A stretch of DNA of 46,852 nucleotides from Acidobacteriota bacterium (GTDB lineage Bacteria > Acidobacteriota > Vicinamibacteria > Marinacidobacterales > Marinacidobacteraceae): the NCBI GenBank assembly GCA_022826825.1, contig JAJDUD010000066.1, positions 1 through 46,852 on the forward strand, written 5' to 3'. Position numbers and translations under genes: made by a program. Shown piece by piece: positions 16,984-25,806 of the stretch. A model generated the notes under the pieces. The model did not search any database. It saw nothing but the letters and a program-made list of their open reading frames with translations, and had not been told where the DNA came from. Every line of letters starts with the position of its first letter. Positions within the stretch are counted from its first letter, which is position 1.

Positions 16984-17054
16984 TCCCACGCTCGGAAAAC
17001 ACGTCGGGCCGGCTTCCTGACCGGCCGGCCCGGCGGGGGAAGACGGCCGTCGGC

Positions 17055-18242
17055 GTGCCGTTGGCCGCAATGGCGGTCATCTTCCTTGGCGGCGCGGGCT
17101 CGGTCCCTGTTTCGGGCGCAGACGGTCGCGAAGGGGGAACGGCTGCCCAGGAGTCCACCTACCAGGCGCTCGAAGTGTTCAACGGCGCCCTGATGCTCAT
17201 CCGGGACCAGTATCTGGAACCGGTGGACCCGGCGTTCCTGATGGACGGAGCGGTGCGGGGCATCTTCGAAGCCCTGGACGCCGACAGCGCCTATTTGAGC
17301 GCCGATGAACTCGCCCGCTACCGGAGTCGCGGATCGCTGACCGCCAGCGTCGGACTGGGCCTCCAGAAGCGGTACTACCTCCATGTGGACGACGTCCTGC
17401 CGGGCTCGCCGGCGGCGGCGGCCGGGATCGAGCGCGGCGTCGCGATCACGGCGATCGACGGCCGGAACACCCGCGAACTCCGGATTCCCGTCGCCCTCCT
17501 GCTGCTCGCCGGAGAGCCGGGCACATCGGTGGAACTGTCGCTCCGGGGCGCCACGGACGCGGAGTCCCGCCCCGTCACGCTGGAGCGCGCCGTGCTCGCC
17601 GATCCCCCGGTGGAGCACCGCATGCTGGACGAGGGGATCGGGCTGGTCCGGATCCGGCGGTTCCACGAAGGGACGACAACCCAGCTGGCGGCGGCGATCC
17701 GGTCGCTCGAGGAGAGCGGGGCGGACAGCCTGGCGCTCGACCTGCGGGGGAGCCGCGGCAGCGGCGGTTGCGAAGCCGGGGTCGAAGCCGCGGGCGCCTT
17801 CACGGCAGGTGAACCGGCCCAGCTCGTGCGGCGCAACGAGAACGGTGAGGAGGTCGCGACGCCCGTTGAGGCGCCGGCCGGAGAGCCGCTCTTCGAGGGA
17901 CCGCTGGCGGTGGCGATCAACCGCGGCACCGTGTGTCCCGGAGAAGTCCTCGCGGCGGTCCTCAAGTCGCGCGAGAACGTGGACCTGGTCGGACGGCGCA
18001 CCGCCGGCCGCACCGGGCGCCCGGAACTCATCGAGTTACCGGAGGGAGACGCGATCCTGCTCTCGACCGCTCATATCCGGGGGCCGGACGGAGAGGACAT
18101 CCTGGGTGTCGGGGTGACCCCCAGCGTGGGTCCCGCCGACCTCGATGTCGAGCGCACGGACCTCGACGGCGACGATCCGGAGCTGGACCTCGCGGTCCGG
18201 GCCCTGAAGCGGCGCCGGGCGGCGGCGAACGACCCCGGCTGA
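17055..18242 (+). CDS. S41 (CtpA-like) family protein with substituted catalytic residues
   Basis: This is a C-terminal processing protease homologue of 395 residues. It has a signal sequence, a helical N-terminal part (YQALEVFNGALMLIRDQYLE), a PDZ domain (VDDVLPGSPAAAAGIERGVA) and an S41 core. The family nucleophile and lysine sit in (T/S)ASAxE and TfGKG. Here they read TVCPGE, with Cys294 in the Ser position, and TAGRTG, with Arg319 in the Lys position. The classical Ser/Lys dyad is therefore missing, so it is either inactive (a binding or scaffold role) or a different catalyst. It starts with a GTG 72 bp after the GWxTD gene, with ATG 17070 as an alternative. It precedes mltG by 28 bp. Confidence 0.82.
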   Translation: MPLAAMAVIFLGGAGSVPVSGADGREGGTAAQESTYQALEVFNGALMLIRDQYLEPVDPAFLMDGAVRGIFEALDADSAYLSADELARYRSRGSLTASVGLGLQKRYYLHVDDVLPGSPAAAAGIERGVAITAIDGRNTRELRIPVALLLLAGEPGTSVELSLRGATDAESRPVTLERAVLADPPVEHRMLDEGIGLVRIRRFHEGTTTQLAAAIRSLEESGADSLALDLRGSRGSGGCEAGVEAAGAFTAGEPAQLVRRNENGEEVATPVEAPAGEPLFEGPLAVAINRGTVCPGEVLAAVLKSRENVDLVGRRTAGRTGRPELIELPEGDAILLSTAHIRGPDGEDILGVGVTPSVGPADLDVERTDLDGDDPELDLAVRALKRRRAAANDPG

Positions 18243-18270
18243 CCCGTCGGAGCGCGCAGAGGAAGGAACC

Positions 18271-19329
18271 ATGTCCCGGCCGAGCCGGTGGCTGGTCCTC
18301 GTCCTGCTCGGGGGTTTGGCCGCCGGGGCCCTCGGGCTGCTGGGCTACCGGTTCTTCTACCTGAGGCCGCTCGACGAGGCGCTCGGGCGTCCGTACGCGG
18401 CGCATCGGGGAACCGTGCTCTTCCGGGTGGGGCGGGGCTCGACCGCGGAGACGATCGCGAACCGTCTGGAGGCCTCCGGAATCGTGGCGGACCGCCGGGT
18501 CTTCCTCCGGGGAGTCACCCGGGCGGAGTTGGGGAGCCGCCTGCAGGCCGGCCTCTACCGCTTCGAAGGGGCCCTCACCCCCACCGAAGTGATTGCCCGG
18601 ATCGTGGACGGGGAGGTCGCGACGTTGCCGGTCACCGTCCCCGAGGGGCTCGACCGGGAGGGCACGGCCGCCCTGCTTGCCGAGCAGGGAGCCGGGGGCG
18701 CGGACTCGCTCCTCACCGTCTTCTCGGACCCGGGGGCCGCGGCGCGACTGATCGGCGATCTGGACCCCGAGGCGGAGGATCTCGAGGGCTATCTCTTCCC
18801 GAGCACCTACCGGTTGCCGCCGGAGGCAGGCCCCGAACGGGTGACCGCGGTGCTGGTGGGCCAGTTCCGGGCGCTCTGGACCGAGCGGCGCCGCCGCCGG
18901 GCGGAGGAGCTCGGCCGTTCCCTGCGCGAGATCGCCACCCTGGCCTCCATCGTGGAAAAGGAGACGGGAAGCCCGGATGAACGCGCCGTGATCGCCTCGG
19001 TCTTCTGGAACCGGCTCGAGCGCGGGATGCCGCTGCAGTCCGATCCGACCGTCCTGTTCGCGATGCGGCAGGCGGGAGACACCGGGAACAACATCCGGAG
19101 GCGGGACCTCGACATCGATTCGCCCTACAACACCTACCGGGTGGGCGGAATCCCGCCAGGACCCATCGCCTCCTTCGGGATCGCCGCGCTCGATGCGGTC
19201 CTCTTTCCGGCGGAGACCGACTTCCTCTATTTCGTCTCCCGAAACGACGGCACCCACGAGTTCAACCGCTCCCTGCGCGACCACAACCGCGCGGTCCGCA
19301 GGTGGCAGGTGGAGTACTTCCGGCGGTAG
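18271..19329 (+). CDS. mltG: Endolytic transglycosylase MltG
   Basis: MltG is an inner-membrane lytic transglycosylase that cuts nascent peptidoglycan strands and so sets chain length. The 352-residue protein has one N-terminal TM helix (WLVLVLLGGLAAGALGLLG) and a LysM-like subdomain (LFRVGRGSTAETIANRLEAS). The YceG/MltG catalytic domain carries the signature LASIVEKETG, with catalytic Glu229 (E218 in E. coli), followed by NRLERGMPLQSDPTVLFAM. Its C-terminal GGIPPGPIASFG and FVSRNDGTHEF segments are also typical. It is third in the operon after the S41-like gene, which suggests an envelope role for the whole group. The start is an ATG with AGGAAGG seven bases upstream. Confidence 0.96.
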   Translation: MSRPSRWLVLVLLGGLAAGALGLLGYRFFYLRPLDEALGRPYAAHRGTVLFRVGRGSTAETIANRLEASGIVADRRVFLRGVTRAELGSRLQAGLYRFEGALTPTEVIARIVDGEVATLPVTVPEGLDREGTAALLAEQGAGGADSLLTVFSDPGAAARLIGDLDPEAEDLEGYLFPSTYRLPPEAGPERVTAVLVGQFRALWTERRRRRAEELGRSLREIATLASIVEKETGSPDERAVIASVFWNRLERGMPLQSDPTVLFAMRQAGDTGNNIRRRDLDIDSPYNTYRVGGIPPGPIASFGIAALDAVLFPAETDFLYFVSRNDGTHEFNRSLRDHNRAVRRWQVEYFRR

Positions 19330-19373
19330 CAGCCTTCCCCGTTTGAACCTCCGCCATGGTTGGGCAGGACGGT

Positions 19374-19423
19374 GGGAGTTTCGCGGCCTGCGGCCGCGAT
19401 GCCGGTCTGGAGACCGGCGCTCC
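19374..19423 (+). repeat. Two-hairpin intergenic repeat, copy 4 (cleanest type-A copy)
   Basis: Both stems are perfect: CGCGGCC-TGC-GGCCGCG and GCCGGTC-TGGA-GACCGGC. They are joined by AT and closed by GGAG/CTCC at the ends. It lies between the convergent 3' ends of mltG and the thiolase gene. Confidence 0.9.
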
Positions 19424-19432
19424 AAGGCCGCC

Positions 19433-20605
19433 CTACCGCTCGAAGAGCGCGGCTACGCCCATTCCCCCGCTGACGCACAGCGTGGCGATTCCGTAGCGCA
19501 CGCCGCGGCGCTCCATCTCGTGGAGAAGGGTGACCACGATCCGGGCGCCGGTGGCCCCGATGGGGTGGCCGAGGGCGATGGCGCCGCCGTTCACGTTGAG
19601 CCGCTCCGGATCGAGGTCGAGGTCGCGGGCACAGGCGAGCACCTGCGGCGCGAACGCCTCGTTCAGCTCCACGAGGGCGACGTCGTCGAGGCTCCGACCC
19701 GTCCTTGCCAGCAGACCGCGTACCGCCGGGACCGGTCCGATCCCCATCACCCGGGGATCGACGCCGGCCGTCGTGTAGTCCACCAGGCGGGCCATCGGCC
19801 GGACTCCCAGTTCCTCGGCCCGGGCCCGGGAGAGCACCACCACCGCGGCGGCGCCGTCGGTGATGCCCGATGAATTGCCCGCGTGCACCACGCCGCCCTT
19901 CCGGAAAACCGGCGGAAGTTTGGCCAGCGAATCCGCAGTCACCCCGTCCCGGGGGTGTTCGTCCCGCGCGACTTCGATTTCGTCCTTCCGCGCCGGGACC
20001 GCGAGCGGCGCAATCTCGTCGTCGAAGCGTCCCGCCGCCCGCGCCGCCTCGGCGCGGTTCTGGCTCGCCGCCGCGTAGCGGTCGCACTCGGCGCGGGAAA
20101 GTGCGTACTGCTCGGCCAGCGTCTCCGCCGTCTCCCCCATGAGCTGATCCGCGAGCGGACAATGGAAGCCGTCCCGGTACATCCCGTCGTCAAGCGGGCC
20201 GTCGCCGAAGCGCTGTCCCCAGCGGGCCGACGGGAGCAGGAACGGGGTGTTGCTCATGCTCTCGGCGCCACCGGCAAGCACCGCCCGCGCGTCTCCCAGG
20301 CGGATGTCGGCGGCCGCGTCCAGGATCGCCCGGAGGCCCGAGGCGCACGCCTGGTTCACGGTGCGCGCCGGCACCCGGTCGGCGAGTCCGGCGCGCCGCC
20401 CGACCTGGCGCGCGGGGTTCGGGCCGACGCCCGCCTGACGGGCGTTCCCGAAGACCACCTGGTCCACCGCCCCGGCCGGGACTCCCGCCGCATCGAGCGC
20501 GCTCCGCGCCGCCGCGGCGCCGAGCTCGGGCGCCGTCAGCGGGGAAAGGACGCCGCCGAACCGGCCGATCGGGGTCCGGCGCGCCCCGGCGAGCACGATG
20601 TCCAC
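19433..20605 (-). CDS. Thiolase (acetyl-CoA acyltransferase), box cluster
   Basis: This is a thiolase-superfamily enzyme that would cleave a 3-oxoacyl-CoA, probably 3-oxoadipyl-CoA at the end of the benzoyl-CoA route, to acetyl-CoA and succinyl-CoA. All catalytic residues are visible: the nucleophilic Cys in [11 protein letters not shown], the His in [10 protein letters not shown] and the second Cys in CVSGGMG near the C-terminus. At 390 residues it has normal length. The GTG start lies one base after the boxB stop codon, so the two are co-translated. Context favours a PaaJ/PcaF-type role, but plain acetoacetyl-CoA or fatty acid thiolase activity cannot be excluded from sequence. Confidence 0.9.
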   Translation of the reverse strand: MDIVLAGARRTPIGRFGGVLSPLTAPELGAAAARSALDAAGVPAGAVDQVVFGNARQAGVGPNPARQVGRRAGLADRVPARTVNQACASGLRAILDAAADIRLGDARAVLAGGAESMSNTPFLLPSARWGQRFGDGPLDDGMYRDGFHCPLADQLMGETAETLAEQYALSRAECDRYAAASQNRAEAARAAGRFDDEIAPLAVPARKDEIEVARDEHPRDGVTADSLAKLPPVFRKGGVVHAGNSSGITDGAAAVVVLSRARAEELGVRPMARLVDYTTAGVDPRVMGIGPVPAVRGLLARTGRSLDDVALVELNEAFAPQVLACARDLDLDPERLNVNGGAIALGHPIGATGARIVVTLLHEMERRGVRYGIATLCVSGGMGVAALFER

Positions 20606-20606
20606 G

Positions 20607-22013
20607 TTACGGGCGCCGCACGTACTCGTAGCCGATGGGCTTGCCGTCCACCCCGCTCTTCGGCGGCGCGATCCAATAGGCCATCTTGCCCGGCTCGTAC
20701 ACCGGGACCATGAGCCGGCGCACGTACTCGCGGTCGTCCGCGGTCGGCAGCCACTCCCCACCCTTCCGCTGCCAGGTCGCTTCGTCGATCGGATTGCCCG
20801 CCGGGTCGAACCGATGCCCGGCATAGGCGCCGATCTGCCGGTGGAACCGGCGGCTGGGCAGCGTCAGCCGCTCGCCGAGCCCGGCGTTCTCCAGAATCCG
20901 GTTCCAGCGCGCCAGTCCCCGCTCGCAGTCGCGGATGTAGTCGTCGCGAAGAATCTCGTTCATGGCGTTCCGCAGGGGAACGTCCCGCTCCCGGAGCGCC
21001 CCGTCCTCCGGAAGCTCCATCCGGTACACCCCGTCGAGGGCGGCGTGGTCCTGCCGGCGCGACTCGCGGGCCCGGCCCTTGAGGCCGTTCGCGAAGTAGT
21101 GGGCGGCGTTCGAGGAGACCTCGCCCCCGAAGAGATCGAGGGACGCGGCGAACCAGAAGTTGATGTGGCGCTGGATGAGGGGCAGGTCGAACACGCCGGC
21201 TTCCCGGGGGTCGTCTTCTCCCGCCGCCATGATCTCCGCGGTGCGCTCCACGACCCGGCCCACTCCGGTCTCTCCGACGGACATGTGGAAGGCCTCTTCG
21301 GTGAGCATGAAGCGGGTGGTGCGCGACAGCGGATCGAAGGCGCTCTCGGCCAGGGCGAGGAGTTGGTACTTGCCGTCCCGGTCGGTGAACATGGTGAACA
21401 GGTAAAAGTTCAGCCAGTCATCGCAGGGTTCGTTGAACGCCTGCAGGATCCGCGGCCGGTCGGCGTCCCCGCTGTGGCGCTCGAGCAGCGCGTCCGCCTC
21501 CTCGCGCCCGTCCCGGCCGAAATGCGAGTGCAGCAGGTAGACCATGGCCCACAGGTGCCGCCCCTCCTCCACGTTCACCTGGAAGAGGTTTCTGAGGTCG
21601 TAGAGGCTCGGCGCGGTCTTCCCCAATTGGCGCTGCTGCTCGACGCTGGCCGGCTCCGTGTCCCCCTGGGTGACGATCAGGCGGCGGAGGTCGGTCCGGA
21701 ACTCGCCGGGCACCTCCTGCCACACCGGCCGGCCGGCCAGATCGCCGAACCCGATCCGCCGGTCCGCTTCCGGCGGCGCCAGGAAGATCCCCCACCGGTA
21801 GTCGGGCATGCGGACGTAGTCGAAGTGCGACCAGCCCGACGGCTCCACCGAGATCGCGGTGCGGAGGAACACGTCGTCCCCCTGGAAGCCCTCCGGCCCC
21901 ATTTCGCTCCACCAGTTGAGGAAGGCGGGCTGCCAGCGGAGGAGCGCCCGCTGCAGGCGCGGGTCCTGGGAGAGGGCGACGTTGTTCGGGATGCGGGAGT
22001 CAAGTTCGGACAT
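20607..22013 (-). CDS. boxB: Benzoyl-CoA 2,3-epoxidase subunit BoxB
   Basis: BoxB is the diiron oxygenase that, with reductase BoxA, converts benzoyl-CoA to 2,3-epoxybenzoyl-CoA. The 468 residues (Azoarcus BoxB is about 473) begin with the typical MSELDSRIPNNVALSQDPRL, then WQPAFLNWWSEMGPEGFQ. The diiron ligands reported for the Azoarcus protein, as I recall them, fall on identical positions here: Glu120, Glu150, His153, Asp211, Glu240 and His243 (in VEEGRHLW and LTEEAFHM). An active enzyme is therefore expected. ATG 22013 was chosen because homologues start there. It follows boxC by 14 bp. The reductase boxA is not in the window. Confidence 0.96.
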   Translation of the reverse strand: MSELDSRIPNNVALSQDPRLQRALLRWQPAFLNWWSEMGPEGFQGDDVFLRTAISVEPSGWSHFDYVRMPDYRWGIFLAPPEADRRIGFGDLAGRPVWQEVPGEFRTDLRRLIVTQGDTEPASVEQQRQLGKTAPSLYDLRNLFQVNVEEGRHLWAMVYLLHSHFGRDGREEADALLERHSGDADRPRILQAFNEPCDDWLNFYLFTMFTDRDGKYQLLALAESAFDPLSRTTRFMLTEEAFHMSVGETGVGRVVERTAEIMAAGEDDPREAGVFDLPLIQRHINFWFAASLDLFGGEVSSNAAHYFANGLKGRARESRRQDHAALDGVYRMELPEDGALRERDVPLRNAMNEILRDDYIRDCERGLARWNRILENAGLGERLTLPSRRFHRQIGAYAGHRFDPAGNPIDEATWQRKGGEWLPTADDREYVRRLMVPVYEPGKMAYWIAPPKSGVDGKPIGYEYVRRP

Positions 22014-22027
22014 GTCTCGGTGTGATG

Positions 22028-23701
22028 TCAGGTTCTTCCCCAGTCGAATTCCGGGCGTTCGGGCTTGCCGTAGGTGGTCAGGGCGCCACGCTCCCCGATC
22101 GCGTTCGGGCGCTGGAAGATCCAGTTCTGCCAGGCCGAGAGGCGTCCGAAGATCCGGGTCTCCATGGTCTCGGGACCGGCGAAGCGGAGCGACGCCTCCA
22201 TCCCGGTGAGCGCGTCCGGCGAGAACCCGGACCGTTCCTCGATGGCCACCCGCAGCTCGTCCTCCCAGTCGAGGTCGTCGGGCGCGAAGGTGGCGAGGCC
22301 GCGTTTTTCCGCCTCGGCGGCGGTGAAGGCCCGCCATCGAAGCCTCTTGGCGCCGTCGGGGTTTCCGTAAAAGCGGGTCGCGAGCCGCGAGAGGCCGTTC
22401 GCCATCACGTAGTCACCGTAGTTCAGCTCCGTCAGTTCGACCCCGGCGGGGCGGTCGGGGTCGTCGCACAGGTAGGAGCGGTCCGCCGCGAGCAGCAACT
22501 CGGCGAGCGTTCCGACGAACCGCTCGCCGGGTTCGGCTACCGCAAAGAAGCTGCGGGCGGTCTGATCGAGCCGGCGGAGCGTCCGGGCCACCCGATTGCG
22601 GCTCTGGGAAGCAAGCCAGATCAGGCCGCACCCGAGGAGGCGCCGATCCGCTTCCTTGACGGCATCGGGATCGCCCGCGGTCCGCAGCAGGACCACGCCG
22701 AGTTCCGGCTCGTTGAACCGGAGCCGACAGAGCGCGTCGTCGAGTTCCCGCGCCATCCGCAGGTGCCAGACCGACGCCCCCGCCGCCGCCAGCGCCGTCC
22801 GGTCCTCGGGAAACGGGTCCTCGGGAGCGTGCACGGTCAGCGTCGCGGTCCGTGCGCTTCGGTCGAAGCGCAACTCGACGTGACGATAGCGGACGGAATC
22901 GGGGCCCTCTTCCGGTTCCAGGGGATCGAGGACGATCCCGCGCTTCTTGCGGCCACCGGTACCGGGAGAAGGAGCGGCGAGCGCCGCCGCCCGTTCCCGG
23001 ACCCGCTCCTCGAAGCGGCTCCGCGGCGCGAGGCTGTCCACGAGGCCCCACTCGAGCGCCCGGGGACCCCGGATCCCCTCGGCCAGGGTGGAGAACGCGT
23101 CGGCGCGGTCTCGCCGGACCCTCCGTTTGTCGATGACCCGCGTCAATCCCCCGGTTCCGGGGAGGACCCCGAGAAGCGGCACCTCCGGAAGGGAGACCGC
23201 CGAGCTGCCGTCGTCCACCAGCAGGATCTCGTCGCAGGCGAGCGCGAGTTCGTAGCCGCCTCCAGCGCAGGTGCCGGAAAGCGCGGCCAGGTACTTCTGG
23301 TTACTCCCAAGGCTCGCCTCCTCGATGTGGAGCCGGGTCTCGTTCGTGTACTTGCAGAAGTTCACCTTGAAGCCGTGGGAGGAACCGGCCAGCATGAAGA
23401 TGTTGGCCCCCGACGAGAAGACGCGGTCGAGGGCGCTGCGGACCACGACCGCCCCCACCCAGGGGTGCTCGAACCGCAGGCGTTCCACGGCGTCCGCGAG
23501 TTCGATGTCCACCCCCAGGTCGTAGCTGTTCAGCTTGAGGGAATACCCGGGCCGGATGCCGCCGGCCTCGTCCACCTGGAGCGTCAGGGTGGCGATCTCT
23601 CCGTCGACCTCCAGATTCCAGTGCCGGTAGCGGGACGGATGCGTTTCGAAGCGAATGGGTGGGGGAATGGAACTCACGTCGGGCGACCGGGCTTCCGGCA
23701 T
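22028..23701 (-). CDS. boxC: 2,3-epoxybenzoyl-CoA dihydrolase BoxC
   Basis: BoxC opens 2,3-epoxybenzoyl-CoA to 3,4-dehydroadipyl-CoA semialdehyde with loss of formate. The 557-residue protein has the two-crotonase-module layout of BoxC and its usual length. The start region HPSRYRHWNLEVDGEIATLT is characteristic. Residues proposed to be catalytic in the Burkholderia enzyme (C111, E146 and E168, from memory) align at a constant offset of five: Cys116, Glu151 (AGGGYE) and Glu173 (SLPEVP). It heads the boxC-boxB-thiolase unit. Only 46 bp separate it from the divergent S9-like gene. The true start could lie a few codons further in. Confidence 0.95.
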   Translation of the reverse strand: MPEARSPDVSSIPPPIRFETHPSRYRHWNLEVDGEIATLTLQVDEAGGIRPGYSLKLNSYDLGVDIELADAVERLRFEHPWVGAVVVRSALDRVFSSGANIFMLAGSSHGFKVNFCKYTNETRLHIEEASLGSNQKYLAALSGTCAGGGYELALACDEILLVDDGSSAVSLPEVPLLGVLPGTGGLTRVIDKRRVRRDRADAFSTLAEGIRGPRALEWGLVDSLAPRSRFEERVRERAAALAAPSPGTGGRKKRGIVLDPLEPEEGPDSVRYRHVELRFDRSARTATLTVHAPEDPFPEDRTALAAAGASVWHLRMARELDDALCRLRFNEPELGVVLLRTAGDPDAVKEADRRLLGCGLIWLASQSRNRVARTLRRLDQTARSFFAVAEPGERFVGTLAELLLAADRSYLCDDPDRPAGVELTELNYGDYVMANGLSRLATRFYGNPDGAKRLRWRAFTAAEAEKRGLATFAPDDLDWEDELRVAIEERSGFSPDALTGMEASLRFAGPETMETRIFGRLSAWQNWIFQRPNAIGERGALTTYGKPERPEFDWGRT

Positions 23702-23747
23702 TATCGCGCCCGGACGGAGCCGGCGGACGCCGGACTACGCTTCCCGA

Positions 23748-25760
23748 ATGCGCCCTTCCGCGATCCGACGTGCCGGCCTGGCCGGAATCGCCGCGTCGCT
23801 GTTTCTCGCACCGGGGCCGGGCACGGCGGTCCCCGCTGGGCAGCCGGGACAGCTCATCGAGCCCGCCCAGGCGCTCGCCCTCGAGACGGCTCTCGGTCTT
23901 CCCCAGGCGCTCGGCTTCGGCGTATCGGCGGACGGTCGCCGGGTCGTGCTCGCGGCGGCTACCCGGAATCGTTCCACCCTCTTCCTGACCGCCGCCGGCG
24001 CCCGGCCGGGGGTGCTCACCGAGGGGCGGCGCTGGGACTCGGCGCCCCGGTTTGTGGGAGACACCATGTCGGTCGTCTTCGTCTCCGGGCGACGGCCCCG
24101 GGGTGACGAGGAGGAGACCGGCCGCCTCTTCCGGCTCGAGCTCGGGGGCGAGCCGGAACCCCTGACCGAGCCGGACCTCGTGGCGCGCGACCCCGCCGTG
24201 GACGCGGCCGGGGAGCGGATCGCCTTTCTCGGCAGGCGGGCTCCCGGCGACGAACCGGACCCCGGGCCCGGGTGGGACGTCTGGCTGGTGCCCGCGGGCG
24301 GCGGGAACGCGGAGCGGCTCACCGGGCATCCGGGAGACGAGGGACCGCCGGTCTGGTCCCCGGACGGCGTCCGCATCGCCTACACCTTCGCGTCCGGCGC
24401 CGGGCGCGATCTGGCAGTCCTGGCCCTCGGGGAGGGAGGCGGGCCCCTCGTCCTGACGGCCGGGAGCGACCAGCCGGTACGAGGGCTTCCCGCCTGGACC
24501 CCGGACGGGGACGGACTGGCCTGGGCGAGCGGCGCTTCCTGCGACCCCCGGTGCCCGGACGGCGGGTTCGACGCCGTGGTTTTCGCGGGCGCGGACGGCA
24601 GCGGCGAGCCGTATGCGCTGCTGGCCAACGAACGGGACCTCGCCGAGCCCCGGTTCCGCCCCGCGGGGAGCGCGGCGGACGAACTCGAGATCGCCTGGAT
24701 CGAGGCCGACCGCGGCAGCCGGCGCATCCACCGGTCGCGGATCGAGCGCGACGCGAACGGACGCTGGACCCCCGCGGGCCGGGCCCGGGTCGTCACCCGC
24801 GGCGCCGGGGTGGCGGCCGGCCTCCGCTGGAGCCGGGACGGGACGCGGCTCTTTGCGCTGCACGAGGCGCCCGCCTTCCCGCGCGACGTCTGGTCCTGGC
24901 CGGTCACCGGAGGACGCGAACGGATCACGGACACCCTGTTCCCCGACATCGACGTCCGCAGCTTCTCCCGGCCGGAGCGGATCGAGGTGGAGCGGGGCGC
25001 CATCACCGTCGGCGCCTTCCTCTACCGGCCGGTGTCGCCGCCCGAGGGCGCACCGGCGCCGCTGCTGGTGCACGTGCGGGGAAAAGCCGGGGACGCCTGG
25101 CGGAACGGGTTCAATCCCATCGTGCAGTTGCTCACGGCGCAGGGTTACGCGGTCCTGGCCCCCAACGTGCGGGGAACGGGCGGGCGCGGGACCGCGTTCG
25201 CCGCGCTCAACGACGCCGACTGGGGGGGCGCCGATCTCGAGGACCTGGTCGCACTCACCCTTGCCGCCCAGGAGCTGCCGGACATTTCGCCGGACGGGGC
25301 CTGCATCTTCGGGGTGGAGTACGGCGGCTTCCTTGCCCTCGCGGCCTTGGCCCGTCACCCGGACCTGTTCGCGTGCGGGGTGGAAGCCATGGGGTTCGCG
25401 GATCCGCGCACGCTGGCTCGCACCCTCGGTCCGGAGCGGCGGGCGTTCGTGGAAGGCGAACTCGGGCCGGTCCGCGGGAATCTCGAGAACTACCGGCGGC
25501 TGTCGCTGAACGGAGAGGCGGAGGCCATCCGGGCGCCGCTCCTGTCCTTCCACGGCGAGGAGGTGCCGGAGGCGCCGCTCGCGGCAAAACTCGATTTCCT
25601 CGCCGAACTCCGGGCCCGGGCCGACTACCCCCTCGTGGAACTCACCTTCCGCGGCGACGCCGGCCGGTCCGTCTTCCGCTGGGAGACCGACCGCGGCGCG
25701 AACTACGCGTACTTCCAGAAAGTGCTGGAGTTCCTGTCCGTCCACCTCCAGGTCAACTGA
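23748..25760 (+). CDS. S9 (prolyl oligopeptidase) family protein lacking the catalytic triad
   Basis: A 670-residue secreted protein starts at the ATG at 23748 (signal peptide LAGIAASLFLAPGPGTA). It has the S9 layout: a beta-propeller of TolB-like blades (SADGRRVVLAA, WSPDGVRIAYTFASG, WTPDGDGLAWASG) and then an alpha/beta hydrolase domain from about 430. The nucleophile elbow GxSYGG reads GVEYGG, with Glu524 (GAG at 25317-25319) in place of Ser. The Asp loop (HGEEVPEAPLAAKL) is short and has no aligned Asp. The His region (GDAGRSVFRWETDRG) has no His. It is probably a pseudo-peptidase with a binding role. TACGCT lies six bases before the ATG. Confidence 0.82.
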   Translation: MRPSAIRRAGLAGIAASLFLAPGPGTAVPAGQPGQLIEPAQALALETALGLPQALGFGVSADGRRVVLAAATRNRSTLFLTAAGARPGVLTEGRRWDSAPRFVGDTMSVVFVSGRRPRGDEEETGRLFRLELGGEPEPLTEPDLVARDPAVDAAGERIAFLGRRAPGDEPDPGPGWDVWLVPAGGGNAERLTGHPGDEGPPVWSPDGVRIAYTFASGAGRDLAVLALGEGGGPLVLTAGSDQPVRGLPAWTPDGDGLAWASGASCDPRCPDGGFDAVVFAGADGSGEPYALLANERDLAEPRFRPAGSAADELEIAWIEADRGSRRIHRSRIERDANGRWTPAGRARVVTRGAGVAAGLRWSRDGTRLFALHEAPAFPRDVWSWPVTGGRERITDTLFPDIDVRSFSRPERIEVERGAITVGAFLYRPVSPPEGAPAPLLVHVRGKAGDAWRNGFNPIVQLLTAQGYAVLAPNVRGTGGRGTAFAALNDADWGGADLEDLVALTLAAQELPDISPDGACIFGVEYGGFLALAALARHPDLFACGVEAMGFADPRTLARTLGPERRAFVEGELGPVRGNLENYRRLSLNGEAEAIRAPLLSFHGEEVPEAPLAAKLDFLAELRARADYPLVELTFRGDAGRSVFRWETDRGANYAYFQKVLEFLSVHLQVN

Positions 25761-25767
25761 GAACGCC

Positions 25768-25790
25768 GCCGGTCTGGAGCGCCGGCCACA
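25768..25790 (+). repeat. Partial copy of the two-hairpin repeat (second hairpin only)
   Basis: GCCGGTCTGGAGCGCCGGCC resembles the second hairpin of copy 4 with an internal change, between the S9-like and E2 genes. It could be a decayed copy. Confidence 0.4.
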
Positions 25791-25791
25791 C

Positions 25792-25797
25792 TAGAAT
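25792..25797 (+). promoter_or_regulatory. Candidate -10 box of the E2-lipA operon (near-leaderless)
   Basis: TAGAAT ends nine bases before the GTG at 25807. There is no Shine-Dalgarno and no good -35. Confidence 0.4.
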
Positions 25798-25806
25798 TCC
25801 CGGCTC

